NCBI GenBank assembly: GCA_025938055.1
Contig: JAICQC010000041.1
Span: forward strand, 1 to 17,327
Origin: Anaerolineales bacterium
Lineage (GTDB): Bacteria; Chloroflexota; Anaerolineae; Anaerolineales; Villigracilaceae
Length of the DNA: 17,327 bases
Direction of reading: 5' to 3'
The notes under the pieces were generated by a model. The model was not told the DNA's origin, made no database searches, and saw only the letters and a program-made list of their open reading frames with translations. Positions within the stretch are counted from its first letter, which is position 1. The number at the start of each line of letters is the position of its first letter. Positions 8,821-16,428 of the stretch are shown here, piece after piece. The position numbers were made by a program, and so were the translations under genes.

Positions 8821-10386
8821 TTAGTTTTCAGCCCTGTTATCAAGTTCGCAGGGCTCGTAAATCCTGACACTGAGGTTATGTGCCTCAGGCTTCGGATTGT
8901 AATAAACAAGGAACTTTTGCATCGATCCGTCGTAAAACATCTGGTAAGACGATACGAGATCATAACTCTCTTCAGACCTCGGAAGCTGCTCATCTACCTG
9001 GCCCTGTCTCGGAGCAAGGATATGGAGATAATCTGCATACAACCCTTGACGATACCGTTGATGGCAGTGGCGATACGACACCAACTTCTCATAAATGTAT
9101 GATTCCCTGTACGAGTAGGGTAGCATGCCGGCTGCGTAAGTTATGATACGTGGGCGGCGGCTGCTATCTCCATTGATGGCCTCCCAATGCTTCTCGATAT
9201 CTACGGCCTCTTGTTTCAGAATCTGCATAAAATTGACATAATCCCGGACACCAAGAGCCCTGTATTCCCCGATTGAGGAAATCCCATTGACAGAATGATT
9301 ATAGGTATATACATTCTGGTAGAGCTGAAACAGGGTTAGACATAAAAGAAATCCTGTGAACAGGTATGCAGATCTCCACGTTGAAAGGTCTTCTTCTCTG
9401 GTTTCAAATGCACGACGAAGGAGATCCACTACAAGAATTACGGTTGAAGGTATATAAGGAACAAAGAAGCGAAAAGAAAACATCATGTGGTGAGTTGCCA
9501 TCGTCAACCCATATAAAATCTCTAACAATAGTCCGATATAGAGCCACCAACCGCTTTCGAAGTGCTGACGCAGAATATCAATCATTCTATGTTTTGGTAC
9601 CAGCAGAATAAGAACCAGAGCTACTACAGGAATTATTCCAATATATAGGAGATAAGAAGCAATATATCTTCCATTAAAAATCAAATCCCACAAATCCCCT
9701 TTTGGAGCCTTGACATAAAATGAAGTTGGGAGAAGATCGCCGTAATAATAAACACTGACAAAGAGCCAGGCAAGAGGCAAAACTGACGCTCCAGCCATGG
9801 CAATAACAACATGCTTAATCGATTTTGTTTTCGAAGCCGCATAAATGGTTACTGGCAGGAAGAATAGGATAGAATCATAACGTGTAAGAAAAGCCAAGCC
9901 GGCCAAAAAAAATATCAGGCAGAGCAGGTTAAGGTCCAGGGGGGATCTACGCTCTACTAGGAGGACGGTCACGGTTGCTAGAAAAAGAAGAACGGGGGTC
10001 TCCAATCCGCCAAAGGTCCATATCAAAACAGAGGGAGGCATCAATATCAATATTAGGGCCAATAATTGCCATAGTGGATGATTTCTAAACCGATACCACA
10101 CGAGTACCGCTGAAAAAAGTAATAGGAGTAAAGCCAGGAATTTATTGCCAAGGACAGTATCGCCTGTCACATAGAATAATGAGGCCGAAAGTATGGCGTG
10201 AAAAGGTGAGGTCATGGCATTGATGAATTCACCTTCGTTGTAAACCAATGATCCAATATTGACGAAATTCTCTGCATACCGATAAGTTATATAAGCATCT
10301 TCAGCAGTGAAGTTGAAATAGAATATCGCGCTAACGGTTGTTATTAGCAGAATGAGTAGATGGGCATAGTAATAAAATTTCCTCAT
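8821..10386 (-). CDS. Polytopic GT-C type glycosyltransferase-like membrane protein
   Basis: The 521-residue protein has about ten hydrophobic segments. Just after the first helix comes EDAYITYRYAENF (Glu29-Asp30) and then SLVYNEGE. An acidic pair at the start of the first outer loop, followed by a Y-R-x-A-x-N pattern and an N-x-G-E turn, is the mark of lipid-phospho-sugar dependent GT-C enzymes, including arabinosyl- and mannosyltransferase-like families. The C-terminal 150 residues are less hydrophobic and probably extracytoplasmic. The enzyme would add a sugar to a glycan outside the membrane from a polyprenyl-phosphate donor. Its ATG overlaps the stop of the O-antigen-ligase-like gene by four bases (ATGA), so the two are likely made together. 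Donor and acceptor cannot be read from the sequence. Confidence 0.72.
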   Translation of the reverse strand: MRKFYYYAHLLILLITTVSAIFYFNFTAEDAYITYRYAENFVNIGSLVYNEGEFINAMTSPFHAILSASLFYVTGDTVLGNKFLALLLLLFSAVLVWYRFRNHPLWQLLALILILMPPSVLIWTFGGLETPVLLFLATVTVLLVERRSPLDLNLLCLIFFLAGLAFLTRYDSILFFLPVTIYAASKTKSIKHVVIAMAGASVLPLAWLFVSVYYYGDLLPTSFYVKAPKGDLWDLIFNGRYIASYLLYIGIIPVVALVLILLVPKHRMIDILRQHFESGWWLYIGLLLEILYGLTMATHHMMFSFRFFVPYIPSTVILVVDLLRRAFETREEDLSTWRSAYLFTGFLLCLTLFQLYQNVYTYNHSVNGISSIGEYRALGVRDYVNFMQILKQEAVDIEKHWEAINGDSSRRPRIITYAAGMLPYSYRESYIYEKLVSYRHCHQRYRQGLYADYLHILAPRQGQVDEQLPRSEESYDLVSSYQMFYDGSMQKFLVYYNPKPEAHNLSVRIYEPCELDNRAEN

Positions 10387-11738
10387 TTTCTTGGCGACAA
10401 TCCCATCTGCTCTAAGCTCACCAGCCCACCCAGAAACAGCCAGCCGAGCATGCTGCTTCGAAACCCATTTAGGCCAAGATTATAGAAAAAGGGTAGTACC
10501 CAATCTCCTAACATTCCGGCCACAACCATCCCAGCCAGTCCACCCAAAGCGCCATAAACGTAGGCCTGGGCAAACCCGGCCGGAGCCTGCTTTCGTAGTT
10601 GCCAACCCAGCCAACCTATCTCCCACAAGAGCCACAAGAAGCAGATCAACCCTACTAATCCCATCTGAGCGACGATGTCTACATAGTTATTGTGAGAATT
10701 GAAACTGACCGCATAGCCCCTGATCGGAAAAAGAGGTGTATACCAATAGTAGTTGGCAAAGCCTAGTCCCAAGAAGGGATTAATTTTGATGATCTGACCC
10801 ATGATCAACCAGGCATCAAAGCGGGTTGAGATACTGTATTCATCTGTACCAACGAGTCTCGACCACAGATACAGAGCTGACAGGGCTGCGACCGGAACCA
10901 GGGCCAGGCCGGCACGCCAAGAGCGAGCTGTGATAATCGCGGCTATGCAGACAAACACTGATAACCAACCTGATTTGTCCTCAAATTTCAAAATAAACAG
11001 AATGTAAAGCGTTACGAGTACCAGCCCTCCGAGGGCCAAACGCCAGCCTGGATGCAAATCTCCATTGAAAATGGCATGGCTGAAAGCCATCGCTACCAGC
11101 CAGACATAAAATACAGTACCCACGGGCTGAAACAGGCCTAGCGAGGGAAGCCCCAATACTGGAAACACTGAACGAACAAGAACAGACAAGCCGCCAATGG
11201 CTAAGAATGCCCAGCTCAACCAGCTCAACCAGCGCAAATCGTGCATCTGGTTCGCCACCAACAGGAAGGTACCGACCGAAAGCACGATGATGGACAGACC
11301 TCCAAGTTGGGCTCCCAACGGCGCATGGAGCGCGAAATTCAACCAAGGCAGTTGACCAACTCCAAACGAGATGACGGCTACAACTAGGAACGTCAGGAGC
11401 GGCCATACTGTGCGGGAAGGCACTAGCTGTATTTGGCGCTGGCTGACGATCATGTCCAAGAGCCAAAGACCGAGCAGCAGCCCTATCAGAATCATCGTCA
11501 CGTTTAAGCCACTGGGACCAAGGAATGGTACGACCAGCCCGGCCACTGAGGCGATCAGTAAGCCGAGAGACGGCCAGCGCAGGAAGGCCAATACCACGCC
11601 AATTCCCAAAGGCAATATTAGGACTAGCGTCAACTGGCGTTGCGAAGCCACAAACGCCAGGGCGGCGATAAGCAGCAGCTCGCCAACGACGAGTAGTGGG
11701 CGCAGCCGAAGTTGTGAGAGGTCTAGAAATGGCTTCAT
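10383..11738 (-). CDS. O-antigen ligase / polysaccharide polymerase family membrane protein (Wzy/WaaL-like)
   Basis: The 451-residue protein has about eleven or twelve membrane helices. Near the C-terminus is the large outer loop typical of the Wzy_C/O-antigen ligase family: STRFDAWLIMGQII, then NPFLGLGFANYYW, and then FNSHNNYVDIVAQMGLVG, where the SHNNY segment is the best known mark. Members either polymerise lipid-linked repeat units or ligate glycan to an acceptor. In a locus with GT-C and GT-B type transferases either role fits; in a monoderm a polymerase or a wall/surface ligase is more likely than a lipopolysaccharide ligase. No strong ribosome site precedes the ATG. It follows the adenylation gene by 128 bp, the third-largest gap between intact genes in this part of the operon, and overlaps the next gene. 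Confidence 0.82.
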   Translation of the reverse strand: MKPFLDLSQLRLRPLLVVGELLLIAALAFVASQRQLTLVLILPLGIGVVLAFLRWPSLGLLIASVAGLVVPFLGPSGLNVTMILIGLLLGLWLLDMIVSQRQIQLVPSRTVWPLLTFLVVAVISFGVGQLPWLNFALHAPLGAQLGGLSIIVLSVGTFLLVANQMHDLRWLSWLSWAFLAIGGLSVLVRSVFPVLGLPSLGLFQPVGTVFYVWLVAMAFSHAIFNGDLHPGWRLALGGLVLVTLYILFILKFEDKSGWLSVFVCIAAIITARSWRAGLALVPVAALSALYLWSRLVGTDEYSISTRFDAWLIMGQIIKINPFLGLGFANYYWYTPLFPIRGYAVSFNSHNNYVDIVAQMGLVGLICFLWLLWEIGWLGWQLRKQAPAGFAQAYVYGALGGLAGMVVAGMLGDWVLPFFYNLGLNGFRSSMLGWLFLGGLVSLEQMGLSPRK

Positions 11739-11866
11739 TTGTAAGTTCTTGCCAGTTTCAATTGACGTAGGCCGCCCGACAGCCTGGATATAGATTCGCT
11801 CCGTGCAGCCCTCCGTTTATATTTAGCTATACAGCAGACTTACCAGTCTGTAGAACCGCTGACACG

Positions 11867-13444
11867 CTACGTATCTACAGAGGAGAACTCTTTGAGTTTC
11901 TGGTAATCGATCTTATCTGTAGACGTTTTCGGGAGAACATCTAAGAAAGAAAATAGGTCTGGCACCATGTAAGCGGGAAGGTTTTGTGCGCAGAATTGTT
12001 TTAACTCAATGATCGAAGGGCGGCTATCCATGTGATGACTGACGAAGGCTCTAATTCTTACTCCGTCGTCGTTTTGCAATGCGACCACTGCAGCTTCCTT
12101 TATTGCCGGATGGCGATATAAACCTGCCTCGATCTCACCCAGCTCAATACGGTAACCTCTCTTTTTCACCATCCGATCTCGCCGGGCGAGATAAATGTAA
12201 TCTCCATCCGGGCCTTCGAATACGATATCCCCTGTTCTGTACCATTTTTTGCCTGAGGAATCAACCAGAAAAGCATTCGCCGTTTTTTCAGGCAGGTTCC
12301 AGTAACCGGTCATCATCCCCGCACCACTCGCGCACAGTTCTCCTTCCTTGCCAGATGGCACTTCCGTGCACAGCTCATCAAGGACTCGAATCTGGTAGTT
12401 GGAGCACGCTTTTCCGATAGGGTAGGAATTTACTCTTTCTTCCGGGATGAGTTGGGGGATTTCATAAAATGTACAAACGTTGGTTTCCGTTGGGCCATAC
12501 AGGTTAAAATACCTTGGATTTGGAATCAGTTTCTTAAGAGCACGAAGATGCTTGACTGGAAAAACCTCACCAGCAAAAAGCACGATCCGGAGACTTGAAT
12601 AATCGTATTGATCTAACTTCCCGTACTGAGCCAAGAAACCCAAGATGGAGGGTGCCGAATACCAAATCGTGATCTTGCTCTCTGAAATCACCGCGGCCAA
12701 TCGGACAGGATCTTTTCCAATTTCCTCAGAGATCAGGACCAACGAGGCGCCATGTTTGATCGGCAGATATATATCCAGAATGGAAAGGTCAAAGTGAAAA
12801 GGCGCGTGGGAAGAAAAACGATCGTTGTAATCAGGTTGGAAAGCCTCTGAACACCAATCTACAAAACTGATCGCTGCTCGATGGGTGAGCATAACACCTT
12901 TAGGCTTGCCAGTAGAACCGGAGGTGTAAAGAATATAAGCAAGATCGTCAAGAGACAGGGTAACACTATCCACTGGCGAGATGGGTGTACTCGCCTGGGC
13001 CCCGTCTAACATCTCTTTGATATATTTGCCCCCACCTGTCTGGTCCAGTATCAGGAATCGCGGTGTATCTCCGTTGGTACTCCATTCAGAGGATAAGCCA
13101 TCCACAAAGCACTCCTCTATGACCACCGCCTTCACCTGGCAGTCTGTGAGGATATAGGCATTTCGGGAAGCTGGTGCGCCTGGATCGACCGGAACGTACG
13201 CAGCGCCCGTCTTTAGTATCCCCAAAACGGCTGCCAAGGAATCGATGGATTTATGCAGGTAAATCCCCACACGATCCCCGCGGCGAACTCCCAGGTGGTG
13301 TAATCGATCGCGTAGTTGACTGGCAAGCGCGTTGAGTTCACCATACGTGATTGACCCTTGGCCGGGTTCGATGACCGCGATTCTACCCGGCTCGATTCCG
13401 GCAGAATGCTCTAGAAATTCAAACAAAGCCTTTGGAGTTTCCAC
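11867..13444 (-). CDS. Stand-alone amino-acid adenylation enzyme (DltA-like)
   Basis: The enzyme should activate an amino or other carboxylic acid with ATP and load it on a carrier protein. With the GTG start at 13444 it has 525 residues. Core motifs are in order: LYTSGSTGKPKG (about 172-183), FDLSILDIY with Asp219, NLYGPTE (Glu320), YRTGD, RRDRMVKKRGYRIELGEIE, and the C-terminal STDKID with Lys511. The stretch FAGEVFPVKHLRAL is close to DltA, but Ala291 stands where the DltA family has a Cys important for D-alanine choice. No carrier or condensation domain is attached, so its partner is probably the carrier at 4546-4791. I chose GTG because GGAGGT lies 6 nt before it. An ATG at 13465 in the same frame has no such site and would add seven residues. 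Confidence 0.88.
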   Translation of the reverse strand: METPKALFEFLEHSAGIEPGRIAVIEPGQGSITYGELNALASQLRDRLHHLGVRRGDRVGIYLHKSIDSLAAVLGILKTGAAYVPVDPGAPASRNAYILTDCQVKAVVIEECFVDGLSSEWSTNGDTPRFLILDQTGGGKYIKEMLDGAQASTPISPVDSVTLSLDDLAYILYTSGSTGKPKGVMLTHRAAISFVDWCSEAFQPDYNDRFSSHAPFHFDLSILDIYLPIKHGASLVLISEEIGKDPVRLAAVISESKITIWYSAPSILGFLAQYGKLDQYDYSSLRIVLFAGEVFPVKHLRALKKLIPNPRYFNLYGPTETNVCTFYEIPQLIPEERVNSYPIGKACSNYQIRVLDELCTEVPSGKEGELCASGAGMMTGYWNLPEKTANAFLVDSSGKKWYRTGDIVFEGPDGDYIYLARRDRMVKKRGYRIELGEIEAGLYRHPAIKEAAVVALQNDDGVRIRAFVSHHMDSRPSIIELKQFCAQNLPAYMVPDLFSFLDVLPKTSTDKIDYQKLKEFSSVDT

Positions 13445-13481
13445 AGTGACACCTCCAAGCCCCATTGAAACAATACTATCA

Positions 13482-13525
13482 TGCTTAGAGAGGCAACCCG
13501 CGCGTGGAGGCTGCCTCTCTAAGCA
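13482..13525 (-). other. Strong RNA hairpin between microprotein and adenylation genes
   Basis: The arms 13482-13495 and 13512-13525 are a perfect 14-bp inverted repeat (TGCTTAGAGAGGCA). In the minus-strand RNA, four more pairs, two of them G-U, extend it to about 18 bp around an 8-nt loop. It ends 37 nt before the GTG start of the adenylation gene. No clear U-run follows, so it is a poor intrinsic terminator. A processing, stability or attenuation element that sets the level of downstream genes is more likely. I cannot exclude a remnant of a small mobile repeat. Confidence 0.6.
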
Positions 13526-13654
13526 AGGTCAAAGTGATTACGGACACACAATCCGATCAGGCAAGTTCAACTATCGGCCCAGCACGGGATGATCGCTCAC
13601 CGCAAATCCGTGCATGCCGACAAAGTATCCAATGTCTGTCAGAACCGGACATCA

Positions 13655-13837
13655 CTAAAAGAGTGTATAGATGAACGGTCCAACGCCGGAGGCGGATGCA
13701 AAAATCAAGAGCAATCCAAAGAGTAACAGAACTGCCACCATCGGGATCAGCCACCAAAGCTTGCGCTTCCACAAAAATGACAATAATTCACTGACTACTC
13801 CGAAGTTAGATGTCATGCTGCGAATGAAACTCTTCAT
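13655..13837 (-). CDS. DUF5989-like membrane microprotein ending in an FxYxxF acyl-shuttle-like motif
   Basis: This 60-residue protein has a cytoplasmic-looking N-terminus, a basic KRK at 24-26, one membrane helix (about 27-49) and a short outer tail that ends exactly in FIYTLF (55-60). By the positive-inside rule the tail is outside. Length, the W-K-R-K-x-W-W start of the helix and the PFIYTLF ending match the small DUF5989 family found beside NodU-type carbamoyltransferases, and such a gene is next door here. The same size, topology and final FxYxxF are seen in DltX, where the Tyr takes the D-alanyl group from the MBOAT protein DltB and passes it to DltD. I infer that Tyr57 could play this part for the MBOAT protein at 1627-4530. 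A GGAAAG ribosome site precedes the ATG. The family assignment is from memory of the pattern. Confidence 0.82.
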   Translation of the reverse strand: MKSFIRSMTSNFGVVSELLSFLWKRKLWWLIPMVAVLLLFGLLLIFASASGVGPFIYTLF

Positions 13838-13921
13838 CCTAATCTTTCCTTTCTATTCATCAGAATTCTTGCTCCAATGCAATCAACCGGCATATTACCG
13901 GAAACGCCCTCAACCAAAATC

Positions 13922-15712
13922 CTATTTCCTGACAACAAAGTCGTTTACGTAAAGTGTATCTATGTCGCTATTCCCAAAAGTGTTCAGCGCATTTGAAGGT
14001 GTGGTGACGATTGGTTCACCCCGCAAGTTGAAGCTGGTGTTCAATAAGACAGGTACCCCTGTCGCCTGACCGAATAGTTCAATGGCCCGGTAATACAATG
14101 GGTTACTTTCACGCCGTACGGTTTGCACGCGGCCAGTACCGCCTTCATGCGTTACAGCCTGGATGTGCTCGCCACACCCATCTCGCGTAGGACAGACCAT
14201 CAGCATATAGCGCAGGGGATAATTACGGGCAGGGTCACCTGTGCCGGCATAAAACTCGCTGGCGCGCTCCTCCAAAATTACCGGGGCGAAGGGGCGGAAG
14301 GGCTCGCGAAACTTGATTCGAGCATTGACAATATTCTTCATCTCTGCACTGCGCGGATCGGCCAGGATAGACCGGTTGCCCAGTGCGCGGGGTCCCCACT
14401 CAAAGCGATCTTGGAAAAGACCGATTACTTTGCCAGCCACCATATCATCCACCATCATCTCTGCCCGGCGCTCAGGATCCTCGACGCGTTGGAAAGAGCG
14501 GCCAGTGGCTTCAATAGCACTTTGCGTTTCCTGAGCCGAATAAGCCTGCCCCCAATAGGCATGCTCCATGACGAACTTCCTTGGCTTGCCTAAAAGGACG
14601 TGATAGACATAGAGAGCTGCACCAAGCGCGCCGCCAGAATCCCCGGCCGCAGGCTGGATATATACATCCTCGAAGGGCGTTTCCCGTAGAATTCGGCCGT
14701 TGGCAACTGAGTTAAGCGCCACACCGCCGGCCATGCATAACTTCTTGAGACCGGTACGCTGGTGAGCATAATTAGCCATTTTCAACATGGTCTCTTCGGT
14801 GACGTATTGAATGCTGGCAGCGATATTCGCGTAGTGCTGATTTAGATTCGCAGTTGCTTCATCCCACTGCGGATGATCCTTCTTCGGATGTGTGGTGGGG
14901 GTGTAGAAATCTGACTCGTGCACTCGCGGGTCGCCAAACACCTTGGTGAAATTCCCATTGAAGGTTCTGGAGGTGGAATGGTGGAAGGAGAAGTATTCCA
15001 TATTCAGGCGAAAACTGGCGTCATCACCAACTTCGAAGAGCTTGTAGACATCCTCAACCCGTGTCGGCTGGCCGTAAGGGGCCATACCCATCACCTTATA
15101 TTCCCCTTCATTCACCTGAAAGCCCAGAAATGCAGTGAACGCTGAGTACAGGAGCCCCAGGGAGTGAGGGAACTTAACTTCTCCAAACAGGTCGATCCGG
15201 TTCTGCCCTTTTCCATCCCAATCGGCGGTAGCTTTTCCTATGGTCGCTGTGGTCCATTCCCCAACGCCATCAATGGTCAGAACGGCTGCCTCGTCGTAGG
15301 GAGAACAGAAAACGGCGCTGGCCGCGTGGCTCAAATGGTGCTCCACGAAAAGTAGTTTCTCATCAGGAATATTTAGCGTGGTGAGGATGTGTCCTTTGAT
15401 CCACAATTTGTCATTGAACCAGGTGATCATTGACTCTCGGAACACGCCCCAGGACTGGGGGAATGTCTGCAAGGATGTCAACAAGATGCGCTCGAATTTC
15501 TGCAGTGGCTTCTCATAAAAGACCACATAGTCCAGATCCTGAGCTGTAATCCCGGCTTGGCGCAAACAAAAATCGATGGCGTGAGTTGGGAAGCCGTAGT
15601 CATGCTTTATGCGGGTAAAGCGCTCTTCCTCAGCGGCGGCCACCAACAAACCGTCTTGTAATAAAGCCGCGGCTGCGTCGTGATAGTAACAAGATATACC
15701 CAAGATGTACAT
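13922..15712 (-). CDS. NodU/CmcH-family O-carbamoyltransferase
   Basis: The cytoplasmic enzyme should move a carbamoyl group from carbamoyl phosphate, via carbamoyl-AMP, to a hydroxyl of a sugar or small molecule. The 596 residues are full length for the family. Signatures run in order: MYILGISCYYHDAAAALL at the N-terminus, EEERFTRIKHD, HHLSHAASAVFCSPYDEA, LTIDGVGEWTTATIG, AGGVALNSVANGRIL, AAGDSGGALGAALYVYH, and in the C-terminal domain WGPRALGNRSILADPR, FREPFRPFAPVILEE and NTSFNLRGEPIV. The metal- and nucleotide-binding residues of the Kae1-like fold look intact. There is a good ribosome site (GGAGG, 8 nt before ATG), and the ATG overlaps the stop of the small membrane gene (TAATG). The acceptor is probably a sugar nucleotide or lipid-linked unit of the glycan made by this locus; that is inference. 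Confidence 0.93.
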   Translation of the reverse strand: MYILGISCYYHDAAAALLQDGLLVAAAEEERFTRIKHDYGFPTHAIDFCLRQAGITAQDLDYVVFYEKPLQKFERILLTSLQTFPQSWGVFRESMITWFNDKLWIKGHILTTLNIPDEKLLFVEHHLSHAASAVFCSPYDEAAVLTIDGVGEWTTATIGKATADWDGKGQNRIDLFGEVKFPHSLGLLYSAFTAFLGFQVNEGEYKVMGMAPYGQPTRVEDVYKLFEVGDDASFRLNMEYFSFHHSTSRTFNGNFTKVFGDPRVHESDFYTPTTHPKKDHPQWDEATANLNQHYANIAASIQYVTEETMLKMANYAHQRTGLKKLCMAGGVALNSVANGRILRETPFEDVYIQPAAGDSGGALGAALYVYHVLLGKPRKFVMEHAYWGQAYSAQETQSAIEATGRSFQRVEDPERRAEMMVDDMVAGKVIGLFQDRFEWGPRALGNRSILADPRSAEMKNIVNARIKFREPFRPFAPVILEERASEFYAGTGDPARNYPLRYMLMVCPTRDGCGEHIQAVTHEGGTGRVQTVRRESNPLYYRAIELFGQATGVPVLLNTSFNLRGEPIVTTPSNALNTFGNSDIDTLYVNDFVVRK

Positions 15713-15942
15713 TAGTATAGCCTCCGTGAATCATCGAGAGTCTGATCATGCGTTGTGCGTTCCAGCCATTTTGAGCGGCCATGTGGACGCAGCGCCAGTG
15801 GGTCCCCAAAAAACCGCACACCCAAACCAAATGGCATGAACAAAGTAAAATAAAATACGGTCAGGATCAACCGGCCAATTAGATCGCCCATGAATTGGCC
15901 AAATTGTTTCCAAGCGTGCCATACTTTTCGTAAAGTTTCCAT
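15712..15942 (-). CDS. Small membrane protein linked to the carbamoyltransferase
   Basis: The 76-residue protein has one hydrophobic segment (about 21-42, LIGRLILTVFYFTLFMPFG), then FGDPLALRP and a polar, charged tail. I recognise it as a kind of small protein often seen beside NodU-type carbamoyltransferases with DUF5989 and SxtJ-like genes, but it has no known function. An AGGAG lies about 10 nt before the ATG, and the stop overlaps the carbamoyltransferase ATG. This tight coupling suggests that the two products act together, perhaps by holding the soluble enzyme at the membrane where lipid-linked sugars are made. It is now the first intact gene of the minus-strand operon. Confidence 0.75.
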   Translation of the reverse strand: METLRKVWHAWKQFGQFMGDLIGRLILTVFYFTLFMPFGLGVRFFGDPLALRPHGRSKWLERTTHDQTLDDSRRLY

Positions 15943-15977
15943 TTTCCTACCACTCCTGCTTCAATTATTTTTTTCCT

Positions 15978-16428
15978 TTAGCGCAGTCCTATGAAGAGAG
16001 TTGTCAATATGATCAATCTCTCGTAGGGCTTGACTAAACGTGTTCCAACAAAAGGTGTATGCCTGAGTGACCCCGCTCCTTGTAAGAGACATCAGAGCGC
16101 CCATTAACCTGCCAGAACTCAGCGCTGCCCACCGGACGGTCAGCAAGTGGATGTTCCACTTCGTCATGGGTAATGATAGGCGGGACAGCCAAGGACATGT
16201 TGCTCTGCAAAATACTGATGAGCTGGGCCAGATTGCCCACGCTGGGTTTGCGCAGAAAAATTCTCAGATGCATAACCCAAGGTTCATTTTTAATGTTTCC
16301 AAGCTAGACTTTGTATAGGTCAGAAAAAGAAGCCAGGATTTCATCCCCATTGACGTCCGCAGTGCGGAATTTAAACGCGTCAAATCACCATCCCGAGTAT
16401 GCTACGGGAGACCTGATTTAATTTTGCA
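15978..16428 (-). pseudogene. Degraded polyprenyl glycosylphosphotransferase (bacterial sugar transferase, WbaP/CpsE-like)
   Basis: Pieces of the bacterial sugar transferase domain (PF02397 type) are readable in order but in different frames. They are CKIKSGLP (compare IKLDSPGP) ending near 16428; SPVAYSGW, a stop at 16385-16387, then FDAFKFRTADVNGDEILAS; a second stop at 16304-16306; IKNEPWV; FLRKPSVGNLAQL (compare FLRKTSLDELPQL); NMSLAVPPI (compare MSLVGPRP); and FWQVNGRSDVSYKER (compare LWQVSGRSDVSYEER). After a shift comes LIILTTLFIGLR, ending in TAA at 15978-15980. Intact members start glycan assembly by putting sugar-1-phosphate on undecaprenyl phosphate. Stops, frame changes and loss of the conserved DELPQ and GPRP residues show that this copy is dead. 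It sits between the operon promoter and the first intact gene. The N-terminal membrane part is not recognisable. Confidence 0.82.

Noticed and set aside
11212..11229. Tandem repeat of CAGCTCAAC, two copies
   Set aside because: It lies inside the ligase-like gene and encodes a repeated LSW in a membrane helix; ordinary coding sequence.
11835..11850. Inverted repeat CAGACT-TACC-AGTCTG between the adenylation and ligase-like genes
   Set aside because: Only 6 bp of stem and no U-run; too weak for a terminator or operator call.
11867..13444. Naming the adenylation enzyme and carrier dltA and dltC
   Set aside because: The family resemblance is clear, but the key pocket Cys is replaced, the genes are not in a dlt operon, and the cargo is unknown, so gene symbols would overstate it.
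15961..16273. Two short minus-strand frames (16034-16273 and 15961-16167) that could be called as small genes
   Set aside because: The first encodes FLRKPSVGNLAQL and FWQVNGRSDVSYKER, clear pieces of a sugar transferase, while the C-terminal piece continues in another frame; both frames lie within a pseudogene.
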